A stretch of DNA of 64,000 bases from Acheta domesticus (Eukaryota > Arthropoda > Insecta > Orthoptera > Gryllidae). This document shows positions 34,601 through 46,600 of the stretch, one piece after another. The stretch is from the NCBI GenBank assembly GCA_031308135.1, contig JAHLJT010008756.1, positions 65,254,232 through 65,318,231 of the forward strand, in the 5' to 3' direction. Position 1 is the first letter of the stretch, and every line of letters begins with the position of its first letter. The position numbers and the translations under genes are program-made. The notes beneath the pieces are model-generated. The model was given only the letters and a program-made list of their open reading frames with translations. It was not told the origin of the DNA and did no database searches.

Positions 34601-37600
34601 CCGTTTCTCTCATCCTTGTCTGCTCACCTGTTCTTGTGACACCATGTCATCGATTGAGGCACATTTGTGCGATTTACCTTCAGCTTTACTCTTTCGGAAA
34701 TGATTTGTTGGTGCGTCGGGAGTGCCAAAAGTCCGGGAAAAGCAGGGAATTTGGTATTGTTAGCCAACTTTCTCAACGGAGTTTCTCTTACTTCAGCTTC
34801 ATTTTTTGAGTAAACTTGTGACCGGATACCTGTTACTTGTTATTCTGTGGTTTGGACCTGATTGGAAAAGTGTTAGGCACATTTCAAGACCTGACGGGTC
34901 ACTCCGTCACTACGCACGTAGCGTTGTCTAAAACCTGAATGTCTTTTTTGAATAGCGTCAAAAAATTTTTTTCCCCTTAAATAAGTTCCTTTCAATCCCG
35001 ATTTATTTCTGGATCCAGCGTCGCAGCGACCATTGCGTTTTTATTCAATATCCGGGACTGAAATGTGAATGTAGTGTTGGACAATGAAAGAGACAGGTTC
35101 TTCCGGAATTGTGCCGTTTCCCCTTCGTTAATTCTCAAGGCTGGCCGTTGTCTCCACGGTTCGCTAAGCACTTGGTGGTATTGAGGCTCTTTTGAAAATA
35201 ATAATACGTTTTAAAAAGGTAATCGATAACACTTCAAAATTTGAAAGCAAAATGTCTGTCCGTGTGTCTGTGAACAACACCAGCGATCAAACCGCCCAAA
35301 CAAATTTTCTCCAAAATTTATATTCCCCGATCGATCTGACTGCTTTCGTGGCTCCTTGAATTTGAAACCGATATTTTAATTTTGGGGGATACTTTACATG
35401 AAGCCCCTGGGACAATTTCAAAATTTTCAACAAAAAAATGGCGACAACAATTTTGATTAAATTTTGTTGGATAGTCTGAAGGTCATTTAAGAGTATGGCG
35501 CTGGTCTCATGTTTGGTTGAAAACTCTGAATTTTCGAAAATTGCAATAGTTTGAATTTTTTCCGCGTCTTCCTACAACTACAAAATTGAAGATTAGAAAT
35601 TTTTCCTTCCCCAAAAAATTGTTCTCCAAAGTGAGTTCTTTCCATAAGGTTATGTACTTTTTTATTTGAATATTTTAATAGTTTTCGCGCAATATTGCGT
35701 GCAATATGTACAATTTTAAAAAAAATACAGAAACAAAATTTTCTCAAAAACTGTTCAAATTTTTTCTTTAAACGTTTGGTAGGGATAGTGCTGAATGTAC
35801 TGTACGGTATGAAATAAACGCCGTATTGCTTTATTCGTTTGTTTGTTTTTAAATTGTAAAAATGTAATTTTTTGACTTGTCTCACGTCGTTAATATTTAC
35901 ATTAACAGCAATTTGTTCGCATTATTATATTAATGAATACATGTGCTTGAGTAAACTAGCTCAAAATTCCTCATTTTTAGAAACGCTCAAACGCCATTTT
36001 GTCATATAAGGTTCCAAATTTGTTCTTCAAACTTGTGGAACGGATAGTCCTGATTGCACTCTTTAATAAGACGTAAAGTTTATTTTAAGGTATTTTTTTG
36101 TTTTTTCAAAAATTACACAAATGTAATTTTTTTTAAAGATCTCTGACATCTGTAATATGCACATTACTAGCAATTTGTAAGCATTACTATACTTGTGTGT
36201 GTAAATGCTTCAAAAGACTTCAAATGAAGTTTTTTGAGAACTCAAATTTTCTGTAAAAAAAGAGCTTCAAATTTCGCATTTTTAGGAGCGCTGAAACGCC
36301 ATTTTCTTACAAACGGCTCCACATTTTTCAAAGAAAATTGCTATTTAGAACGAGGTTTTAGTGTTCTGTAATATTCTAAAATTAATGTTTCCGTTCTACC
36401 ATTAAGAAACTGAAAAATTAAGAAAATGTTTTAAAAAAATTAGTTCGGGCTGCGATAGATGGCAGCTGGCACGAGTATGTGGTAATTCGGAATAGCTAGC
36501 CCAGACCCAAGGAAATAGAAAACTAATACGGGAAAGTCTGATCTATTCTGTTGCACTACTACTGTTTTTTATACAACGGCACCAGGTGGATGACAAAATT
36601 CCATTACAATTGCCGACCACAAGGTGGAATGTCCTTTAACAAAAAAATCTTAAAGGTATCAGCAACTACTGCTTGATCTTTTCGCGGGGTATTTCAAACG
36701 CCATTGTATTTCTTCTAAAATCATTCGGGAACACCGCTTTCGAAATTCTGTATCTGGTTATGAATTGAGCATCGACTAAAAATCACGAAAATGAATTTTG
36801 GAGAGTAATTGCTGGCTTTGGACTCATGGTTTCTTAATACTCATTATTCATGTTATTGTCACACACGCGACACTTGAACAGGAAAAGAGGAAAGTAACAA
36901 AGTCAAGGAAATACAATGTACTCGTTTGATACACCTGAAACTTGCAACAGTAGTTTAACGAATCATCAAAGGCGTTGATGGCATGGTACCGTAAGATCAA
37001 AATTTGACGAATATTTTGACAGTCGTCAGGCGAAACGACTGTAAATTGTAAAACGACCTTGATGAAACGTCTTGTAAATATGGCGTGATAAAACGAGCTC
37101 ACTGTAGTTTGACTTTCGTAAAATCTACTGATTGAGGTTGGTGAAATCGGTCGCTACTTAACATTGTCCCCGAATATTACCACCTACCACTCTCTCGAGA
37201 CGGTGCCCCATGTGTATCTGAACGAATGTGAAATATAATAGTAAAATTATTATTATTATTAATATCGCCTCTACTATTATAGTGTACCGCTGAATGTATC
37301 GACCACTTCTGGCAATCCTTCATCAAAAGCTTTGAAATACAAGTCACTGTTCAATAATAATTCCTCAAACATTGAAAGACCAATCTACTTCACAATTGTT
37401 CTTGAAGAAAAGTCGTTGAAGAAGTTTTCGAAAGAACGATTTTTTTTTTTTTTTTTTTTTTTTTTTTGAGGACCGGAAAACCAGAGAAGATTTTTCTTGT
37501 TTATTGTAATCCTTATTTTTCAGTTTCTTGACGGATTTTCATAAGGCTTCTTGAGGCAACGTGTTGTGTTCAAAATAGCCATTTCCTTTGGGAACGTGAA

Positions 37601-40600
37601 ATTCAATGAAGATTTTTTTCTTCTTTACTCTTGCGATTTACAAATGGAAAAACTACATACTAAACAATCATTGTCTTCGCAAAAGGAATGCGACATCCAT
37701 GTTTCTGTAAGAATGTTTTCAAAATATCGAGGTTTCTATAAAAATATCAATGTTTTGAACATCGATGTTTTTGTGGATGAATTCTCTTAATCACAATTTT
37801 GTCAAAGTTAAAATATGAAATAATTACCGATGGTATCACTATCTGTATATGTGATCGAAGCAAACTAATTCGATTTGCACGACCTTCATCGGGCAGACTA
37901 TCTCTCCCCAGAAATGATCCTGATGCCCTGGTATTTCCTTCGTCTTTCCCCGCATTTCGAACATTATAACTTGTTCAATTCAATTTTAATTCCAGATTAA
38001 TGTACTCTATCTCTGTCAAATTAAATTTTGTTGCGCACGAATTTCATGTTAGAGATTGCTAAACCAGCTTTAAAATATCGATATTAAAAAACATTGGTAG
38101 TATTTGGTCGATGTATTAATTTTGAACATGTTTGGCAACATCGATGTTTTGATATCGATGTCGCAGCTCTACATCATAAGAGACCACTGTTAAAGAATGT
38201 ATGTAGGAATTCATTAAATCACTAGAGACAGTTGTAAATTAATATTATGCAAATCAAGTCGGAAAGTTCGAAAACATTAAACATTTTAATACTTTAGAAA
38301 TTAAGCATAATGGGAAAAGATATAAAAATCAGATGATTAAATGTTCTCTGTCTATATAAACCGTGTAAAGTGTAAAAAAACAAAATCCTTGTTTTGACAA
38401 AATCTAAAACTCGTGTTACTTAATTTAAATTGATGTGAAAACTATTAAGAACCTAAATGCTAATACTGAACATCTTTTGAAATTATATTACAAATTCTAA
38501 GTCACGAATAAAATTGTCGTCCACGGAAGGTTTCCGGCAAATTTGAAGATTTATTAATTCTGAAAATTGAAAGGTTTTATTGAAAATGGACATCTTAAAG
38601 TGTTATTAAGTTCACGATCCCGGACAAAATAATCAAAAGAAAATTCATTTTTTAATTTTAATTCTATTTATTTTTATTTTATTTTTAAGAAATGGTGAAA
38701 ATGGAAAATGTACGTCAGAATCCTCATTTTGTTAGGTCTCATGTTTAGTCATATCGGTATCAGAATATATATTTTGAAAAAGAATATTTCTATTGGCGTG
38801 TTTAAAATAATGTTCAGGGCGCCGACCCGGTGGCCGAGAACGCCAAGGCAGTGCAAGACCAACTACAATACATATAGATATAGATATTGTAGTTGGTCTT
38901 GGGCAGTGGTACCGTAGCGATCTCCGACCGAAGGGTCGTGGTTTCGAGTCCCCCCTCAGGCATGGTTGTATGTGTTCATCCTTTCACCCCCCCCATCATC
39001 ACCGTATCGTTTCATCCTCATAGCCATAACAGTAAAATCCAATAGTAGTCGCTAACGAACTATACTGCGATTTTTCTAACTCTGCCTCCCAAAGCCCGTC
39101 TTCACAATAGAATATATCACGATATTTCGCGTCTTTCTCAGTCATGCCGCTAGATATCGTATGATGGCGACCGTACGAAGCAGTGCTTACGATCATGCGA
39201 TATCTAGCGACACGACCGAGAAAGACGTGTCGCTAGAAAGAGAAGTGCAGTGTTATGTTCCATCGTGTTCATAGGAGCTTGAGAGGCAGAGCTAGAAAAA
39301 TCGCACTGTAGAAGTTGATGCAATCTTAAATTTAAAAAAAAAAACGTTTCGGACAGGACTGACATGTTTGGAAAACTTATGTAAGCAATGGGGCACCTTA
39401 AAACCTGTGTTGACATCGGACCTGAGATCGACTTTCCAACTAAAAAACATCAATTTCTTCTGTATTTCAAATGGGGTTAGAATGTTTATTAGTAACACAC
39501 GTTTCCTTGAAAAACGAGTTTTCTATTATTGTTTTTTTAACGCCCTGGTACTCGGTTACGAAACAAAGTGCACTAGTAAAATAGTAGGGTTATGTTTCGA
39601 AGAGAAAAAAAGTAGTGTAATGTGCGAAACAACCTGGAAAATATATATTCTTAAACCTGGAAGGGCGGAAAAAACATTGAATCCCAAAACGCCAGATCGC
39701 TGGTGACCCTGTGTAAATTAAGTTTCTGTGTAGATCACTCTTACGGGTATGTAGCTCTTTTATCAATTTTTTGTTCCTCACCTGAACATAGTAAGTCAAT
39801 GTAATAATTGAACTCTTAAATAAATATGATTACGAAATCAAAATCAGTTCGATTCAAAATATTTAATTTTACTCTCGGTTGATAAGTTCAGATATTACGT
39901 TTTCATGATATAAGTAAACAATTTAATGTTAATATATTTTTCATTTGCTTCAATAGAGGAAATGGAGATTGTTTCCAAATTTGGAGCAATAAATGTCAAC
40001 TTTCTCCAAAAGACAAAATGGGTCAAAACATCAGTGACGTTCTGCCACCCCAGAGGATTTCTGTAACTCTTACATACGAAATAAATTACCTTGCTCGTCC
40101 CCTTGGTATCGTAGATTAAATTTAACTGATTTGAGCCGATAGCGAATTAAATAAAACAGTAGTTTTTGTCGATACCATATCTCGTATTGTCCATCAAATT
40201 AAAAATGAACACATTTAGAGTATCAATTAGTTCAGGATAAGAAGTTGCTAGAGTCATAACTAATCCATATCTCGTCTAAACTAATTCGGTTGCTCGTACT
40301 GAATTTCTTGAAGATTGTGAATGACATTCCGAAAATAATTATATTTTTTCTAAGGCAACATCAACTTTCAAAATAACAAGTAATCAATTCAATCAGAATC
40401 AACTTTTATTGAAGAGGTCTTCCCAACTGCGACGAAAGTTCTTTCCTATACGTCGACACTGTCTCAGAAAAATGATGTAAAAATTATGCTTCAGAAATAG
40501 TACTTTTTCATTTCCAAATAGGAAAAAGCTTATACGGTACTTCAGGATTTCTGGCTACAAAAGAGGCGAGATTGGGGAAAATATGAAGTAAATATCTTTG

Positions 40601-43600
40601 AAGCCCCAAAGCCTTTAAAGTATTGTAGTAGAGATTTCCGACTTTGGCCCATTCCCAAATACTTGTACAAAAGAGGAATCAGAAGGGAACGCCGCGGCAA
40701 CATGGTAAATGCATCTTATAAAACAGGATATCTCTTCACGTTCCTAGAAGCTTTTCTTTCACTTAAAAGTTGCTTGTATTTTGCTTTGTTTAGTGTAGTA
40801 ATTCGATACATTTTTTCCAATGTTGAACAAAATTACACTTGAATATTGTTCCCATTTCTGAATTCTTACATTACGAAATAATGTGGCTCAAAACTAATAG
40901 TAACCGAAAAAAGAATTGTAAAAGTATATTACTTCCTTACATCATTTCTTGAAACATTTTTAGTACACTGGGCATGTCTGAAACGTAGGTAACCAGTAAT
41001 ATGAAAGTGATCAAGTAATTAGAACACAATTTCAAAAGTATCCCAGTGTATTCTCGGGGCCAAAGAGTACATGACAAAGACGTACATAATTCCAGTACCC
41101 GAGAAAATTATTTGTATGCTAGCTTCTTCGTAGTCCACAGAAACAAGTTCCGATTTACCACCAATCTCGTCCTGAGTGGGTACATTAGTTCAGTATTTAG
41201 GAATCAAGCCTTAAAGAGTACTAGAATTTGTTCCAATACATCTGAGATAGTGTAGAGCATATCACAATATTCATTTGAAGCAACGCGGCATTGCTTTTAT
41301 ATATCCCGTCGAAAATGAATGAGCAGCATCTTGAAAAACTATGCCGTGATTTCCCATTAGACTGGTCATTCAGCTGCCAATGTTACGATAAACTTAATCA
41401 AATTGTAATTGAAGTTCATGGCATTGAAAACTAGCGCATTTTACTTTCTCCTACATATATTACGTGTATCTAGTAAGTGGAAATTTGTAATGCTGTAAAA
41501 AATCGATGTCAAGATTTTGATTGAGGTTTCGTGGCAGTTCAACTGCTATGGTAATTCGTCCAGTAAGTGTCGTGAATGTTTTACGTATTTGCGTTTTGGT
41601 CGACGTATTGAATGTGAAGAAATTCAGAAAATGTGAAAACTATTCGGTTTAATGAAACACTAGTTTCATCTATAGACCAATTACTGGAACGAAATCTAAA
41701 ACATTGTCAATATTTTTTCTACATCATTTTCCGTGAAGCTATTTAATGTAAAAAAATGTTTGTTAATGAATGGATGATGGATAGTTATTAAAGCTAAAGT
41801 AACTTTGTTGACTTCGTTGCTAGCAACGAATAGTATTAAATTTTATACATAGATTCAATGTTGCAAAGCACTTCATGGACCATGTATTCATTAAAAATAG
41901 CAGTTATATTTATATTCTGACATTTTTATTAAATTATTTAACCATTGCACGACGCGTACAAATAGTTCGGTTAAGGCACTTGGCTTTTTGGTACAGCGGT
42001 TCCGGGCCAGTGTGCCCAAGTAAGCGGACAATAATGCCAGGGGCGCCCAGAGAAAACGTGGGGCAGTCGATCCAAGGAGGGCCCCTTATTTCAAACACAA
42101 AATTTCTCCTTCAATTCATAAACAGATTTCATTTCTCTGTGCATCAGAAAAAAAACTTACAGCGTGAAATTCGGATTAGAGATAAATATATTTTTCATTT
42201 TTTTTAATTAAAAAGAATCGGGTTCCCAATTAAGTCGGGGCCTGGGGCAAGTTGCCCCAGTAGGACGCCCCTGAATAATGATGTGAGTTCCGAACTTGCA
42301 TTAGGTATGAATGTTTCAGTTGTGACAGTGGCATAGAGAAGTGGCACTTTCTGTGCGGTATCACATCAATACCCGATCCCTCCATAATCTGTCTTGATTG
42401 GTTAGTGTGTGAGGTATCTGTGTGTTTAATTCTCAAGAAACTAGCATTCTACGCCCAGATCAATGGTATGAGCAACGAGATGGGCCCATAGGCTTTAGCA
42501 AAATACCCGGCGTTGCCCGGGCTTTCTTCATATTCAATCCTAATGAAAGAAAAAAAAGATGAATTTTATATAAACCACAGTGTTTAAGATTATTTTTAAT
42601 TATATGGTTCAAATTTTAATAAAATACTATAATTTTCTTTTACAGTATATTACTATTGGATTAAAAAGTTTTTATCTTACGCACTGCTACTGGCCTCTAG
42701 CGAATCTGTTAGGTACTAATCCTGCCGCAACGCTCCCGGGCTCTGGGGGGAAATATAAGGAATCACGCTACAAGCGAAAAATAATAATCGTGGTACAACT
42801 ACTAACGTATTATTTAAATTATTTATTTCCGGCATTTGTGTTCTATTAAATCTTTACCAAACGTTCCAAGGACCGTGCGACAATCCTGAAGAGCCTGTGA
42901 AGATTTATCCATTCACACACTACTTTTTGTGATGTTGAGTTCACTATAATTTTTTATAAGATTAATATATTTTTTTAATTATTAATAAACTTTATAAAAC
43001 ACAGGGAATGGCCGCTCAGTCACATTAGGACGCGTGTAAAACCGGGAGACCCTTGTTTCGCACTCCATTGCACTCTGGAGTGTGGAGTGTTAACACTGAA
43101 CAATGGTAACACTCCACTGCTCGCAAACCACGAGGGGACGAGTTAACTCGCGCCGGGTATTTTCATTTCAGCTTCTTAGTATAAAAATCGTTGTCTGACT
43201 TATTTATAGGAAAACCTTTTTGGTGTTTTTGATGGATTTTTTAAAACTTTATTTCCATTAAAATTCTCTTTTGTTATGAACCCTTTTTCTTTGTTAGTTT
43301 GATTGAGTATCATACTTCAATCTCTCCTGTTTTAGAAAAGTGAAATCAGCTTTTCAACCAACAAACATGTGGCTTAATACACAAAAAGGGGAGGAGAGGC
43401 CAAATTCTGTTGCAGCAATGATCTCGGAACGCGAGGTAAGTTGTTGATGATTAGACCTATATCTTATATTGAGAGATCACTATGTAACTAATTAATAATT
43501 TTTCTAGCGTGGAATGTTTGGGAGACCAGGTTTCTCCTTTGGAGATCGTTGCCGGATAACAGGAAGCTACCTCCCTAATTCAATGAAGGTAGCTGCCACT

Positions 43601-46600
43601 TATCAGAGCAAAGCTTTTTGTGGCACATACTCAAGGGATGGGAATCATTTCCTGAGTGCTTGTCAAGGTAAGTATTCGATTCATCATATCTCTTGTATAT
43701 TTGATTGAATTACAAATAAACCAGTACCAACTTAATTATTTTTTTAGATCGAAATCTGCGACTTTATCACACTAATGATGGAAAGTTTAGACTTGGCAAA
43801 ACTATACGGGCTCGTGATGTTGGATGGAGCATTTTGGATACAGCTTTCAGTCCTGATGGCACCCACCTTGTGTATTCAAGTTGGTCGGAATGCTGTAAGT
43901 ATTAAGTTTTTATTAAGTACTAGATGATATACCTTGCACTTACATATTCTTCTTATAACATATTCCCTACCCAGCGCTACCTCCCCCCCAACTCACCCTG
44001 GCCTGCTCTGCACCTCTCCATTCCTGTTCTAACCAGTCTCACTCTGATCCCCCCAACCCATCCAGCTCCCCTGTTTTTCATCCTGCACTGCATTCCACCA
44101 CTCAGCTGTGCCTCACCCATCCCATACTCAGCCCCATCCCTGCCCTGCTCTGCTCTTCCCTCCCCTGTTCTTCACTGCCCTGGCCTGACCTGTCTCATCA
44201 GTCTACCCGTTCTAATCTTTTTCCTCCTTACTCTGCCCCTCCTCATTTTTTTCCTCCCCACTGCTCCTCATCTTTTTCCTCCCCACTCTGCCCCTCCTCA
44301 TCTTTTTTCTCCCCACTCTGCCCCTCCTCATCTTTTTTCTCCCCACTCTGCCCCTCCTCATCTTTTTCCTCCCCACTCTGCCCCTCCTCATCTTTTTCCT
44401 CCCACTCTGCCCCTCTTCATCCTTTCCCTCCCCCTTCTGCCTCTCCTTGTCTTGCCCTGCCATCACTGATCTACTAGTTTGCAATGATTGTCAGTATTTT
44501 AAAATTAAAAATGCGTAAACAAGATTTTGTCAAAAATGGATGTTCTTTTAATAATATGACTTGGATTCTGTTTTCATTAAAATCTCTAGAATTTTGAAAA
44601 TTGCAAAAGTTCAACTTCTTTCAAACTTTTTTTAATTTTTGGACTAGAAATTTCCTTCTTAATATGAAATATTCTTTAATATTAGATGTTGAAAACATTT
44701 CATGGACAGCTTTGTGAAAATATATCCTTCTCTTTACACGAAATCTTTATCAGTTTTCATGTAAAATATGAGCTGAAATGTGATGAAAGTAAAGAATATT
44801 ATGAAATCCGTTATAACCCAATAAATAATGAGGTTATATTTGATGATCTAAAAGCTACCTGAGGTTTCTTCTCACTTGCAGTACTTGGCTGTGAATTTCA
44901 GCCTGTATAAATATTTTTGTTTATTTTTTTCTTGAAGTTTCTTGAAGTGATGGCTGAAGTGTTTATGAATTAGAAATTGCAACATTATAATATTAAAAAG
45001 CAGTTAACAAAAAAGTGGAGAAGGAATTTGCTGTTGTGATACCTCTAGTTTGATAGGGCAATTTTCTTTTCTAAAAAGTTATATTTCTTGTATTCATGTT
45101 CTATTGTTTTGCAATATGTTTATTTTATTTAATGCCAAATTCCATACTATATGCCCATTCTCACTGTGTTTAGCTGTCACTTGTAACGTGAAACAGTAAA
45201 GTGTTTTGTAATTAATTTCAAAAGTAATTCATCATCATCATCATCGTCATTGTCATCATCATCATCAATAGTTGTTTCACTTGTTTATGAGTGTCATGTT
45301 CTCACATTTTGTCACATTCCTTATGCATTATTAGAGCTGTAGTCCAGTGTTTATTTCATCAATCCATTTGCAAACTACTGTTTCTCATAGTCTCTCTCTC
45401 TCATCAATTTTCCTTTATAGGGTAATCTTCTCAAGGTCATCAAGTAACTACAGAATATATATTAAAAATAGATTGTTTTTATTAAATGGTTTGTTGTCAT
45501 TCTATACTTTCCTATTTGAAATTGCCTCTGAAGCATATTAAAAATATGTTAAAGTTTTTCATTTAAAATGTTTCTACTTGAATTTCTGAGTGTCTTGTGG
45601 CAGGCTTTTTCAAATACATTCTAGCAATTTGGTTTGGAATTGTTGGTTAAATCAATGGAGCCGTCAGTTTTCTTACAATTGTACTAAAACAATCAGGGAT
45701 GTGAAAGTATAACTTACCCGTAACACCTTCCCTAACATATGAGTCATACAAAATATGAAAATGGTAGGTAATTGAGCCACTGTCTTGTAATTTTCACTTT
45801 CCAGAATCATTGCTTTTAATCAATTTAAATGTGAATTTTTCATGTATATTTACTGTAGCTGCCACTCTTCAACTTATCTTTGTACTTACTTACATTGTAA
45901 AAATATGTTCATTTTGGCAAGCAAGGAGAGTTTTATATTATTCCATCATCTGTGTCTCAACCTCTGGTTTTTCCTATGAGGTTTTTTGAGTGTTTCTTGT
46001 AAGATATCTTATCAGTAGCACAAAATAGTAAAAGTATGTTGGCAGTCCTCTTGATGAACTGGAAAGAATTTTTCCTGAAATCTTTTCAGTTATCTAATTC
46101 CCTTTATTGAACAATCTTTCTTGTTTTACAGTACATCTCTGTCGGCTATACGGTGACAGTGATAACCAAGATGCACTGCCCCTGTGTCCACGCGAGCGAC
46201 GTTTTTGTGTCTTCTCACTAGTATTTTCTTCCGATGGAAGGGAAATTCTGGGAGGAGCCAATGATGGGTTCCTGTATGTGTATGATCGGGAATGCAACCA
46301 GCGTGCTTTGAGGGTGAGAAAAACTACTCTACACTGTGATTTTTTAAAATTGTAAGTGCTTACTGAGAGTACCTATGAGTAAGTACTTACAGAGAGTTTA
46401 AATTAATTCTATATTAGTGAACTGGAATAAAAAAAAGTATAACGAACATACGTATCAATAGAGGTTACCAAACTGAGGCTGAATATCTTTCAAATTGTTT
46501 AAATGAGCTGGTCTGTCAAATCCCAGTGAAGACATTTAGATCATCTAAATCAAGAGAGTAGTGATTTTCATACCATTTCCAAGTTGTTCTGAGAAATGCT

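Larger units (their letters stand above)
22509..43340 (+). other. DCAF11 intron 2 (20.8 kb)
   Basis: Non-coding. It holds the piggyBac remnant, three of the four hAT elements, palindromic MITEs, the long inverted-repeat element, two copies and a fragment of the module repeat family, the SINE and several microsatellites (listed separately). The remaining stretches, such as 36600-38800 and 39720-41950, show nothing I can identify. Confidence 0.8.

Noticed and set aside
35487..35885. 132-codon minus-strand frame
   Set aside because: Lies within the non-coding module repeat family and has no recognisable protein similarity.
39368..39706. 112-codon plus-strand frame next to the palindromic MITE
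   Set aside because: No domain or homology recognised. It lies in intronic repeat-rich DNA with an opposing frame of similar quality.
43924..44484. 181-codon plus-strand and 90-codon minus-strand frames
   Set aside because: Produced by the pyrimidine-rich minisatellite. The region is an intron between two well-supported exons.
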